Source: Modestobacter sp. (GTDB taxonomy: Bacteria; Actinomycetota; Actinomycetes; Mycobacteriales; Geodermatophilaceae). Taken from it: a DNA stretch of 7,958 bases. Location: the NCBI GenBank assembly GCA_025966175.1, contig JAOPVN010000128.1, positions 1 to 7,958 of the forward strand, in the 5' to 3' direction. This document shows, piece by piece, positions 1 through 6,721 of this stretch; position 1 is the first letter of the stretch, and each line of letters starts with the position of its first letter. The notes under the pieces were generated by a model, which made no database searches, was not told where the DNA came from, and saw nothing but the letters and a program-made list of their open reading frames with translations. The translations under genes were made by a program, and so were the position numbers.

Positions 1-147
1 CGACCGCTCTCCCTGGGCGAGGACGTCGACGATCTCGGCGCGCCGGCCGCTCGCCAGCGCGCGTGCCGTTTCGGTGAAAGCGTTGAAGAGCGACTCCTTG
101 GCGACCCGCGTGCCCACAAAGGTGAGCGTCGACCCCCCAAGCAGCAT
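1..147 (-). CDS. ArsR-family HTH transcriptional regulator, N-terminal fragment (runs off the left edge)
   Basis: Reading the minus strand from the ATG at 147 gives 49 codons without a stop up to the window edge. Residues 29-49 (RALASGRRAEIVDVLAQGERS) match the first helices of the ArsR winged-helix domain, where 'ALASGxRxEIxDxLAQGERS' is a very typical signature. The DNA-recognition helix and everything after it lie outside the window. This form of N-terminus is common in ArsR proteins fused to a C-terminal rhodanese domain, but that part cannot be seen, so the fusion is only a possibility. The start is uncertain: the GTG at 117 would give a protein beginning close to the usual family start, and neither start has a convincing ribosome binding site. 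The gene is divergent from the methanethiol-oxidase-like gene at 399, so it may regulate that gene; this is inference from position. Confidence 0.75.
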   Translation of the reverse strand, partial: MLLGGSTLTFVGTRVAKESLFNAFTETARALASGRRAEIVDVLAQGERS

Positions 148-398
148 GGTCAAGCGATCATGTGAAGACTTGAGTGCGCAGGTCCCGACTTCCCGCAGTC
201 ACTCCTCAGGCGCGACTTGAACCCCTCTTCCCACCACCGGATCACGGCGGGACCATGGCGGCATCCACCGGGCGCAAGCGCCGGGTCGGTCTCCAGGTGA
301 CCCCTCCAGGCGCATCCGCTCAGCGCTCACCACGGCCTCGCGGCCTCGCGGGGCCGCGTGCCGCCGGGTCCGCGAGCGCCTTCCCACGAGGGGGACCG
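148..398. promoter_or_regulatory. Divergent intergenic region between the ArsR-type gene and the SBP56 gene
   Basis: These 251 bp must hold the promoters for both divergent genes, but I see no clear -35/-10 pair. An inverted repeat TCAAG-N14-CTTGA lies at 150-173, immediately upstream of the ArsR-type start. GACTTGA occurs at 167-173 and again at 214-220. A short GGCGC-AA-GCGCC hairpin lies in the middle of the region, and the 8-mer GGCCTCGC is tandemly duplicated at 334-349. The inverted repeat is a possible ArsR operator, judged only on symmetry and position. The plus-strand reading frame from 174 to 398 is open, but its translation is arginine/proline-rich, resembles no protein family, and is best treated as non-coding leader. 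Confidence 0.3.
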
Positions 399-1808
399 AT
401 GACGATCACAGACCCGACCTTCTACCGGAGCCCGGCCGAGGCGATCGCCGCCCCGAGCGAGCAGCTCGCCTATGTGGTCGCCTTCGACCGAGCGGGGGTG
501 CTTCCGGACGCGCTCGCCGTGCTGGACGTCGACGAGACCTCCGGGGGCTACGGCACCGTCGTCGGCTGGGCCGAGCTGTCCACAACCGGCGACGAGCTGC
601 ACCACTTCGGATGGAACGCCTGCTCCAGCGCGCTCATGCACGAGGGCCACGACATGGGCGAGGACGGCCTGCAGCGCCGCTTCCTGCTGCTGCCCGGCCT
701 CCGCAGCTCGCGCATCCACGTCTACGACACCCAGCCCGACCCGCGCTCCCCCCGGTTGCACAAGACCGTCGACGCGAGCGAGCTGGCGCAGCGGGCCGGC
801 TACTCCCGCCCGCACACCTTGCACTGCGGCCCGGATGGCGTCTTCCTCACCTGCCTGGGCGGAGCCGACGGAAACGACGGGCCGGGCGGCATCGCGCTGC
901 TCGACCACAACACCTTCGACGTCCTCCGCGCCTGGGAGACCGAGCGCGGACCGCAGTACCTGGCCTACGACGCCTGGTGGCACCTCAACCAGAACGTCCT
1001 CGTGTCCAGCGAATGGGGCACGCCCTCGATGATCGAGGACGGGCTCGTGCCGGAGCTGCTGCTCGCCGGGAGGTACGGCCACTCCGTCCACTTCTGGGAT
1101 CTCGCGGAGGGCCGGAATCTGCAGACGGTCGACCTCGGCGCCGAGCATCAGATGGTGCTTGAGCTACGGCCCTCCCACGACCCCGAGGCGACCTGGGGAT
1201 TCGTGGGCGTCGTGATCTCCACGGCCGACCTGTCCGCCTCGGTCTGGCGATGGCACCGCGAGGGCACGGACTGGAAGGTCGACAAGGTCATCACCATCCC
1301 GGCCGAGCCCGCCGACCCGGCCGACCTGCCGCCTGCGCTGCAGTCGTTCGGCGCCGTGCCGCCCCTGGTCAGCGACATCGACCTGTCCGTCGACGACCGG
1401 ATGCTCTACGTGTCGTGCTGGGGCACCGGCGAGCTGAAGCAGTTCGACGTGTCCGATCCCGGGAACCCGCGCGAGGTCGGGTCGGTGCACCTGGGTGGGA
1501 TCACCCGCCGGACGGCGCACCCCGCTGAGCCGTCAGCACGCCTGGCCGGCGGCCCGCAGATGGTGGAGGTCAGCCGCGACGGCCAGCGCGTCTACGTCAC
1601 CAACTCGCTGTACGGCTCCTGGGACGACCAGTTCTTCCCGGACGGAGTCGGCGCCTGGATGGCCAAGATCGACAGCGACCCGTCGACCGGCGGGCTCCGC
1701 ATCGACGAGCGGTTCTTCCCGCACGGCGAGGACTTCCGCGGACGGCGGGCACACCAGGTGCGGCTGCAGGGAGGGGACGCCTCCTCGGACTCCTACTGCT
1801 ACCGCTGA
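399..1808 (+). CDS. Selenium-binding protein 56 family protein, probable methanethiol oxidase
   Basis: The 469-residue product is the usual length for the SELENBP1/SBP56 family (human protein 472 residues). Family blocks are recognisable along its whole length: DELHHFGWNACSS (65-77), LPGLRSSRIHVYD (98-110), LLDHNTFDV (167-175), the SEWGTPSM segment (204-211), GGPQM (384-388) and the C-terminal GGDASSD (458-464). Characterised members oxidise methanethiol with oxygen to formaldehyde, hydrogen sulfide and hydrogen peroxide, and are metal-dependent; histidines such as H68, H69, H139 and H142 are candidate ligands. The human CSSC motif reads CSSA here (75-78), keeping the first cysteine and losing the second. 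The start at 399 is chosen because a GAGGGGG ribosome binding site precedes it and the residues after it look like the family N-terminus; the upstream in-frame codons do not. No signal peptide is evident, so a cytoplasmic location is likely. The family call is firm; the exact substrate in this organism is inferred. Confidence 0.93.
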   Translation: MTITDPTFYRSPAEAIAAPSEQLAYVVAFDRAGVLPDALAVLDVDETSGGYGTVVGWAELSTTGDELHHFGWNACSSALMHEGHDMGEDGLQRRFLLLPGLRSSRIHVYDTQPDPRSPRLHKTVDASELAQRAGYSRPHTLHCGPDGVFLTCLGGADGNDGPGGIALLDHNTFDVLRAWETERGPQYLAYDAWWHLNQNVLVSSEWGTPSMIEDGLVPELLLAGRYGHSVHFWDLAEGRNLQTVDLGAEHQMVLELRPSHDPEATWGFVGVVISTADLSASVWRWHREGTDWKVDKVITIPAEPADPADLPPALQSFGAVPPLVSDIDLSVDDRMLYVSCWGTGELKQFDVSDPGNPREVGSVHLGGITRRTAHPAEPSARLAGGPQMVEVSRDGQRVYVTNSLYGSWDDQFFPDGVGAWMAKIDSDPSTGGLRIDERFFPHGEDFRGRRAHQVRLQGGDASSDSYCYR

Positions 1809-1833
1809 ACGCGCGGGGGCGATCCACCCGCAA

Positions 1834-1846
1834 CGCTCGCGGAGCG
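1834..1846 (+). terminator. Small hairpin after the SBP56 gene, weak terminator candidate
   Basis: CGCTC-GCG-GAGCG forms a perfect 5-bp stem with a 3-base loop, 25 bases after the stop codon at 1808. No T-run follows. It is short and could be chance in GC-rich DNA. Confidence 0.25.
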
Positions 1847-1905
1847 CGTTCCACGTTGCCCTGGACACACCGCAGAACGCTCCGGTGAGGAGATGACCGG
1901 GAAGC

Positions 1906-2072
1906 ATGGCGAAGCCCGACGACGATGCCCGCCGCGCGATCGAGCATCGGCTCGGCCGACATCTTGGACGCCGCGCATGCCGGCGACCTCCAGCGGCTGG
2001 CGAGCTCCCACCTCGACAGCCCGAAGTTCACGAAGTTCAACGACTCGCCGCCAGCGATGCAGAGACATGTCC
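1906..2072 (+). pseudogene. Short frameshifted coding remnant, unrecognised
   Basis: From the ATG at 1906 the first dozen codons (MAKPDDDARRAI) have G/C-rich third positions and look like a normal protein start. A GAGGAG lies at 1887-1892, rather far upstream. The coding signal then moves to the +1 frame: from about 1945 to 2065 that frame reads IGSADILDAAHAGDLQRLAS and continues through a KFTKFND segment, again with almost all codons ending in G or C and a composition like a soluble helical protein. Joining the two implies a one-base insertion or two-base deletion near 1945-1965. Both frames degrade after about 2070, where codon use becomes irregular. I do not recognise the family. It could be the 5' remnant of a gene disrupted during insertion of the IS sequence that follows, or a chance frame in GC-rich DNA. 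Confidence 0.35.
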
Positions 2073-2332
2073 TGCGGTCATGTGCGTGGCCTACGCCTGC
2101 CGGAGCCGTGTGCGCATGTAGCGAGTCGCCCCTCGGACACCGAGTTGAACCCCCACGGTCTTCAGGCCGGTGGGAGTTCTTCTGCTTCTGACGTCAGCAC
2201 GGTGCCTGAAGAGCCGCATCGGCCGGCAGGCCGGCCCGAGCTCTCGCTTGCTGCTGCCCCTCCCCCTCATGGGATGGGTCAACTCAACCAGTGGCAGTCT
2301 CGCTTGAGCGCGAGAACGGGCCTTGCCCCTTG
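2073..2332. other. Gene-free stretch between the coding remnant and the IS3 remnant
   Basis: No frame on either strand shows a plausible protein with a matching ribosome binding site and codon bias. Visible structures are an ACATG-N9-CATGT inverted repeat at 2065-2083 on its left border and a hairpin TCTCGC-TTGAGC-GCGAGA (perfect 6-bp stem, 6-base loop) at 2298-2315, about 40 bases from the transposase stop. The stretch looks less G/C-rich than the genes around it, consistent with decayed or imported DNA. Confidence 0.5.
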
Positions 2333-2338
2333 ATTGTG

Positions 2339-2355
2339 GACACACAATTTGTGTC
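2339..2355. repeat. Palindrome at the transposase-stop end of the IS remnant, candidate terminal repeat
   Basis: GACACA-CAATT-TGTGTC forms a perfect 6-bp stem with a 5-base loop and abuts the transposase stop codon (2355-2357). Its AT-rich centre contrasts with the surroundings. IS3-family orfB genes commonly end at or inside the terminal inverted repeat, so this is probably the right IS end. A partner at the other end was not found. Confidence 0.45.
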
Positions 2356-3199
2356 TACGCGGCTTGTTGCAGCGTAGTGAGGGTGTAGCTCGTCTCGTAG
2401 GTGATCGGGCTGAGGTGGCCGTACGTGGAGTGCCGGCGGCTGGTGTTGTAGCGGGTGATCCAGGCGAACACCGCACGGCGGGCCGCGGCGGTGCTGTCCC
2501 AGCCGGGGGCACCGACGAGGGTCTCCCGCTCGAGAGTGGCGTTGATGGCTTCGGCCAGGGCGTTGCCGGCGCTGGTCCCTACCGCGCCCATCGAGCGGAT
2601 CACCCCCAGGCGCGCGCATAGACCGGCGTAGGCCCGAGAGCTGTATTGGGCGCCGTGGTCGCTGTGGAAGACCGCCCCGGCCAGGCTGTCGCGCTCGGCG
2701 GCCGCCGCGGTCAGGGCGTCGGCGACCAGCTCGGTGCGCATGTGGTCAGCCATCGACCAGCCCCCCAGTCGGCGGGAGAAGCAGTCGATCACCGTCGCCA
2801 GGTACAGGTGCTGCTCACCACCGCAGGGCAGGTAGGTGATGTCCCCGACGTAGACGCTGTTGGGCGCCTGCGCGGTGAAGTTCGAGTAGGTCAGGCACCA
2901 GCTGATCGGCCGGGTCTGGGATGGGTGGTGCGCATCCGGCGGCGCAGTCGGATACCGGCGATCTCGGCCATGACCCGGGCAACCCGCTTGTGGTTGACCC
3001 GCTCCTGGGGCGGGACACCGTCGTTCAGCTCGGCGGTCACCCGCGGCGCTCCGTACGCCCGGTGGCTGGTGCGCACCGCTCGATCCGGCGCGTACAGCTC
3101 GAGCGGGACGGTGCCGCTCGCGGAACCGGTGGTCAGCCACTCGAAGACCCGGGCGGTCGCAGTCCACTGCGCCGACCGCGCCCGGGAGACACAGGCCAT
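2355..3199 (-). pseudogene. IS3-family transposase OrfB, frameshifted twice and lacking its start
   Basis: Three frames of the minus strand together give one OrfB. About 3160-2921 encodes the HTH_21-type segment, including SHRAYGAPRVTAEL and VNHKRVARVMAEIAGIRLRRR. About 2920-2883 continues in a second frame as PDPADQLVPDLL, the usual linker. From about 2882 to the stop at 2355 a third frame gives the catalytic core: D in VGDITYLP, D in FHSDHGAQYSS, and E in GNALAEAINATLERE, followed by the typical RYNTSRRHSTYGHLSP C-terminus. The DDE triad is thus present, but two shifts (each equal to one extra base or two lost bases, near 2917-2925 and 2881-2890) break the reading frame. The programmed -1 shift of IS3 elements lies between orfA and orfB, not here, so these are more likely lesions, or sequencing errors. 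The sequence before about 3160 does not resemble a transposase. Confidence 0.85.
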
Positions 3200-3226
3200 T
3201 GACGCCGGTGCAGGATGCATTCTACT
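3199..3226 (+). promoter_or_regulatory. Candidate sigma-70-type promoter for the esterase-BVMO operon
   Basis: TTGACG (3199-3204, five of six matches to TTGACA) is separated by 16 bp from TCTACT (3221-3226, four of six to TATAAT). This would start transcription near 3233, about 70 bases before the esterase ATG at 3305. It lies at the edge of the IS remnant in locally AT-richer DNA. Prediction by eye only. Confidence 0.45.
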
Positions 3227-3230
3227 TTGT

Positions 3231-3246
3231 GGTGCGTGTCACACCC
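3231..3246. promoter_or_regulatory. Candidate operator palindrome overlapping the predicted transcription start
   Basis: GTGTCACAC (3236-3244) is a perfect odd palindrome inside GGTGCGTGTCACACC, placed just after the predicted -10 box where a repressor would block transcription. It resembles a near-palindrome in the GntR/esterase divergent region (GGTCGTGCACCACC, 6811-6824): both have a GGT...ACC frame around CGTG and CAC. Binding by the GntR protein encoded at 6044-6721 is a guess from this similarity. Confidence 0.3.
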
Positions 3247-3304
3247 GTGCTGGTGATGAGTCATCTGTACGGCCCTTCGCCCTACTCACACCGAGGTGAC
3301 GTGG

Positions 3305-4240
3305 ATGGCGCTCGACGAGGCGACAACGGCCTTCCTGGCACAGATGGCCGCCGGCGGCATGAGGCCGCTGCACGAGATGACCCCCGAGGAAGCCCGCGGG
3401 TTGACCGGCGAGCTCCAGGAGCTCTACGGAGCGGGGCCCGCGATGCACGACGTCCGCGACGAGACGATCCCGGTCGCGGGCGGTGAGATCCTCGCCCGGG
3501 TGCTGACCCCGATCGACACCCCGCGCGGCGTGCTCGTGTACTTCCACGGCGGCGGATGGGTGATCGGCGCCGTCCCCGAGTTCGACAGCCTGGGCAGGAT
3601 CCTCGCGCAGCGGACCGGGATGACCACGGTCCTCGTCGACTACCGGCTCGCGCCGGAAAACCGCTACCCCGCGGCGATCGAGGACTCCTGGACCGCGCTC
3701 GAGTGGGTGCAGGCCCATCGCGGCACGCTGGCGCCGGAGGGTCCGCTCGTGATCGCCGGCGACAGCGCCGGCGGGAACATCGCCGCCGTCCTGACGCAGC
3801 GGGCCAAGGCCGCGGGCGGGCCACCGATCGACCTGCAGGTGCTCGTCTACCCGGTGACCGACGCCGGCATGGACACCGAGTCCTACACCGACCCGGCCAA
3901 CCAGCTGATGCTCTCCCGGGACAGCATGGTCTGGTTCTGGGACCACTACGCACCCGACACCAGCCGACGGCAGGAACCGGGAGCGTCCCCGCTCACCGCT
4001 CCGGACCTGACCGGGCTACCGCCGGCGGTGGTTATCACCGCTGAGCACGATCCGCTCCGCGACGAGGGCGAGGCCTACGCCCGCCGTCTCGCCTGGGCGG
4101 GCGTCCCGGTGGACCACCGCCGCTTCGACGGCCAGATGCACGGCTTCTTCACGATGGTCAACGTGCTGCCCGGCAGCGCGGCCGCGATCGACCACGTCGT
4201 CTCCGCCATCGACTCCCGCTTCGCCCGCCAACCCGCCTGA
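3305..4240 (+). CDS. HSL-family (family IV) alpha/beta-hydrolase, probable esterase
   Basis: The 311-residue protein has the full hormone-sensitive-lipase-type signature: oxyanion-hole motif HGGGW (81-85), VDYRLAPE (111-118), nucleophile motif GDSAGG (Ser154), acid in EHDPLRDEG (Asp249) and catalytic His279 in QMHGF. Such enzymes hydrolyse carboxylic esters, usually of short or medium chains, in the cytoplasm; there is no signal peptide. The ATG at 3305 is preferred over the in-frame GTG at 3296 because AGGTGA (3294-3299) sits five bases before it and overlaps the GTG. The BVMO gene follows on the same strand after 82 bases without an obvious terminator, so the two are probably co-transcribed. 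The likely job is cleavage of the ester or lactone made by the BVMO. The exact substrate cannot be told, and a lactonase role is equally possible. Confidence 0.92.
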   Translation: MALDEATTAFLAQMAAGGMRPLHEMTPEEARGLTGELQELYGAGPAMHDVRDETIPVAGGEILARVLTPIDTPRGVLVYFHGGGWVIGAVPEFDSLGRILAQRTGMTTVLVDYRLAPENRYPAAIEDSWTALEWVQAHRGTLAPEGPLVIAGDSAGGNIAAVLTQRAKAAGGPPIDLQVLVYPVTDAGMDTESYTDPANQLMLSRDSMVWFWDHYAPDTSRRQEPGASPLTAPDLTGLPPAVVITAEHDPLRDEGEAYARRLAWAGVPVDHRRFDGQMHGFFTMVNVLPGSAAAIDHVVSAIDSRFARQPA

Positions 4241-4322
4241 CCGCGGGTCCGCTGTCCCTGCGGTCGCCTCCTCCGCGCCTCGACCGTCCCTCTCCGCGTA
4301 CCACCCGCTTCAGGAGGACACC

Positions 4323-5960
4323 ATGTCCGTACCCGTTGCCGACCCCCAGGCCGACACCTCAACCATCCCGTCCTCCGCTGACGCGGTCATCGTCGGAGCC
4401 GGGTTCTCCGGCATGTACCTGCTCCACAAGCTGCGCACCATGGGCCTGTCCGCGGTGGTGATCGAGGCCGGGACGGACGTCGGAGGCACCTGGTACTGGA
4501 ATCGCTATCCAGGCGCCCGCGTCGACGTGGAGAGCCTCTCCTACTCCTACTCCTTCGACCCGGAGATGGAGCAGAGCTTCGAGTGGCAGGAGCGCTACCC
4601 CACCCAGCCGGAGATCCTGAAGTACGCCCAGCACGTCGCCGACCGGTTCGACCTCCGCAAGGACATCGTCTTCCGCACCCGCGTGACTGCGGCGCACTAC
4701 GACGAGGACAACCGGACCTGGCAGGTGCGCACCGAGCACGGCGACGCCGTGTCCGCACGCTTCCTGATCATGGCCACCGGCTGCCTGTCGTCCTCCAAAC
4801 ACCCCGAGATCCCCGGGCTCGACACCTTCAAGGGAGCGACTTTCCACACCGCCCACTGGCCGCACGAGGGCGTCGACTTCACCGGGCTGCGGGTCGGCCT
4901 CATCGGCACCGGGTCATCCGGCGTCCAGTCCATCCCGGTCATCGCCCAGCAGGCTGCTGACTTGACGGTCTTCCAGCGGACACCGGCCTACTCGCTGCCG
5001 GCCCGCAACCGGAAACTGCGGCCCGACGAGATCGCCGCGATGAAGGGGGACTACCGGACCTACCGGCAGGCGCAGAAGGAGTCCGGGTTCGGCGTCCCGG
5101 TGCCGCCGCCGACGAAGTCGGCCCTGGAGGTCTCCGAGGAGGAGCGGAACGCGACGTACGAGCAGGCGTGGGAAAGCGGCAGCCTGGTCAACCTGCTCTC
5201 GGCCTACGTCGACGTAGCGGTCGACCAGGAGGCCAACGACACCGCCAAGCGGTTCGTCCACCGCAAGATCCACGAGCTCGTTCCCGATCCGCAGACCGCG
5301 GCGGACCTGTGCCCGGACTACCCGGTGGGGACAAAGCGCCCCTGCCTGGACACCAACTACTACGAGACGTACAACCGGCCCAACGTCCACCTCGTGAACC
5401 TGCAGCGCGAGCCGCTGGTGGAGGTGACCGAGAAGGGCGTGCGCACCGCGGCCCGGGAGTACGAGTTCGACGCCATCGTCTACGCGACCGGCTTCGACGC
5501 CATGACCGGGTCGCTGACCAATGTCGACATCCGCGGCCGGGACGCCACCTCCCTGAAGGAGACCTGGACAGCCGGCCCCCGGACCTACCTGGGCATCGGC
5601 TCGAGCGGCTTCCCCAACCTCTTCATGATCACCGGACCGGGTAGCCCGTCGGTGCTGTCGAACATGATGGTGTCGATCGAGCAGCACGTCGACTGGGTCT
5701 GCGATGCCATCGAACACCTCCAGCGGCAGGGGTTCGCCACCATCGAGCCGACCCGGCAGGCGCAGGACGAGTGGGTCGACCACGTCAACCTCATCGCCTC
5801 CTACACGCTCTACCCCAAAGCGAACTCCTGGTACATGGGCGCCAACGTCCCCGGCAAGCCGCGGGTGTTCATGCCCTACGCCGGGGGGGTCGGGGAGTAC
5901 CGCAAGAAGTGCGACCAGATCGCTGCGAAGGGCTACGAGGGTTTCGTCCTCACCCCGTGA
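4323..5960 (+). CDS. Type I Baeyer-Villiger monooxygenase, phenylacetone/steroid monooxygenase-like
   Basis: This 545-residue FAD- and NADPH-dependent flavoprotein should insert one oxygen atom next to a ketone carbonyl, giving an ester or lactone. An FAD Rossmann motif GAGFSG lies at 25-30 and an NADPH Rossmann motif GTGSSG at 195-200. Between them is the diagnostic BVMO fingerprint FKGATFHTAHWP (169-180, pattern FxGxxxHxxxWP). GGTWYWNRYPGARVD (54-68) ends in the active-site Asp68, and Arg339 in GTKRPCLDTNYYE corresponds to the catalytic arginine of phenylacetone monooxygenase (R337). ATGFDAMTG (388-396), NSWYMGANVPGKPRVFM (501-517) and the GYEGFVLTP end closely follow remembered phenylacetone monooxygenase (Thermobifida, 542 residues) and steroid monooxygenase (Rhodococcus, 549) sequences. 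GARCD in both of those is GARVD here. An AGGAGG (4312-4317) five bases before the ATG marks the start. Esterase genes lie on both sides. The substrate (aryl ketone, steroid, terpene or cyclic ketone) cannot be read from the sequence. Confidence 0.95.
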   Translation: MSVPVADPQADTSTIPSSADAVIVGAGFSGMYLLHKLRTMGLSAVVIEAGTDVGGTWYWNRYPGARVDVESLSYSYSFDPEMEQSFEWQERYPTQPEILKYAQHVADRFDLRKDIVFRTRVTAAHYDEDNRTWQVRTEHGDAVSARFLIMATGCLSSSKHPEIPGLDTFKGATFHTAHWPHEGVDFTGLRVGLIGTGSSGVQSIPVIAQQAADLTVFQRTPAYSLPARNRKLRPDEIAAMKGDYRTYRQAQKESGFGVPVPPPTKSALEVSEEERNATYEQAWESGSLVNLLSAYVDVAVDQEANDTAKRFVHRKIHELVPDPQTAADLCPDYPVGTKRPCLDTNYYETYNRPNVHLVNLQREPLVEVTEKGVRTAAREYEFDAIVYATGFDAMTGSLTNVDIRGRDATSLKETWTAGPRTYLGIGSSGFPNLFMITGPGSPSVLSNMMVSIEQHVDWVCDAIEHLQRQGFATIEPTRQAQDEWVDHVNLIASYTLYPKANSWYMGANVPGKPRVFMPYAGGVGEYRKKCDQIAAKGYEGFVLTP

Positions 5961-5974
5961 GCAACGTCGGGATT

Positions 5975-6016
5975 GCCGTCCAGGCTGCGGGCAGTTCCGT
6001 CCGCAGCCTGGACGGC
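5975..6016. terminator. Perfect 16-bp hairpin between convergent genes, probable bidirectional terminator
   Basis: GCCGTCCAGGCTGCGG (5975-5990) and its exact reverse complement (6001-6016) flank a 10-base loop. It begins 15 bases after the BVMO stop and ends 27 bases beyond the stop of the convergent GntR gene, an ideal place to end transcription from both sides. No T-run follows on either strand, as is common for actinobacterial hairpin terminators. Confidence 0.8.
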
Positions 6017-6043
6017 GCCCGTGCAGGCCTGGCCACCCGACGG

Positions 6044-6721
6044 TCAGAGCGGACCGGCGCCCCCCTCACGATGCCAGAGGATCTCCTCCACGGCGGCGCG
6101 GTACTCGACGTAGATCTGCCGGTACCGCGCGACGGCACCGCCTCGGTCACCGCGCTCCAGCAGGTCCAGGACCTCGCCGTAGCCGGTGACCCACGGTCGC
6201 CAGATGCTGCTGCCGGGGTCCATCGTGAGCATTCGCGACGCCCGGACGACCACCAGATCGAGCAGCCACTGCAGTTCCCGGTTGCCGTTGGCCATCACCA
6301 CAATGGTGCTGAAGTCGGCGCCCGCCGCGGACGCCGCCGTCACGTCCCCCCGGGCGAGCGCCGCCGTGTACTCGTCGTAGCGTTTGCGCAGCTGGGCGAG
6401 GTGCTCACCGGTCAGGTTGTCCACCCCGCCCGTGAACCCGGCGCAGGCGAGCAGCTCCATGACGTCGACGAGCTCGAGGGCCGACTTCTGGGTCAGCCCG
6501 GAGACCTTGCGGGTCCGGTTCGGCGCGACGTCGACCAGGCCCTCGGCAGCCAGTTGGGTGATCGCCTCGCGCACCGGCGTGATGCTGACCCCGAGACGTG
6601 CGGCGAGCTCGGCGTCCTTGAGCACCGTGCCGGCCGGCAGCTCGCCAGAACCGATCTCCTGGCGCAACCGCTGCGCGACGGCCTCACGCCGGGTCAGCGG
6701 AACCTCGAACGACGACGTCAC
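6044..6721 (-). CDS. GntR-family transcriptional regulator, FCD (FadR-like) subfamily
   Basis: The 225-residue protein has a GntR winged-helix domain at about 11-75, with the near-invariant block AARLGVSITPVREAITQLAAEGLV (40-63), and an all-helical FCD ligand-binding domain at about 80-212. Members are usually dimeric repressors released by an organic acid or pathway intermediate. The GTG start at 6721 has GGGAG seven bases before it (6729-6733 on the plus strand). By hand alignment the histidines that bind a metal in many FCD domains are replaced: Ser138 in ADFST, Tyr181 in GYGEVL, and Ile203/Tyr204 in RQIYVEY. The ligand pocket may therefore be metal-free, like that of FadR. The gene is convergent with the BVMO and divergent from the second hydrolase, so it probably controls the module and itself; this is inference from position. 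Confidence 0.92.
   Translation of the reverse strand: MTSSFEVPLTRREAVAQRLRQEIGSGELPAGTVLKDAELAARLGVSITPVREAITQLAAEGLVDVAPNRTRKVSGLTQKSALELVDVMELLACAGFTGGVDNLTGEHLAQLRKRYDEYTAALARGDVTAASAAGADFSTIVVMANGNRELQWLLDLVVVRASRMLTMDPGSSIWRPWVTGYGEVLDLLERGDRGGAVARYRQIYVEYRAAVEEILWHREGGAGPL

Larger units (their letters stand above)
2333..3220 (-). mobile_element. IS3-family insertion sequence remnant (orfB only, 5'-truncated)
   Basis: The minus strand carries an IS3-type orfB with the HTH_21 and integrase (rve) regions but no orfA. About 0.85-0.9 kb remains, against roughly 1.2-1.5 kb for intact IS3 elements. The downstream end is probably just beyond the transposase stop, near the palindromic sequence at 2339-2355. 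At the other end, recognisable similarity fades near 3160, no matching inverted repeat was found between 3160 and 3300, and no target-site duplication could be identified. The boundaries given are therefore approximate. The element is almost certainly unable to move on its own. Confidence 0.75.

Noticed and set aside
174..398. In-frame N-terminal extension of the SBP56 gene (75 codons)
   Set aside because: Its translation is Arg/Pro-rich and unlike the family. The ATG at 399 has a good ribosome binding site and gives the usual protein length.
327..1148. Long open frame antisense to the SBP56 gene (273 codons)
   Set aside because: Valine/alanine/glycine-rich shadow of a GC-rich gene with no recognisable domain; the plus-strand frame is clearly the real gene.
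2091..2345. Minus-strand open frame beside the IS end (84 codons)
   Set aside because: Basic, low-information translation without a ribosome binding site or consistent codon bias; I could not assign it to any family.
2881..2925. Programmed ribosomal frameshifting in the IS3 transposase
   Set aside because: The known IS3 recoding site lies between orfA and orfB; here orfA is missing, no slippery A-run is present, and two separate shifts would be needed.
4914..5783. Long open frame antisense to the BVMO gene (289 codons)
   Set aside because: Composition is that of a reverse-complement shadow, and the plus strand carries all BVMO motifs.
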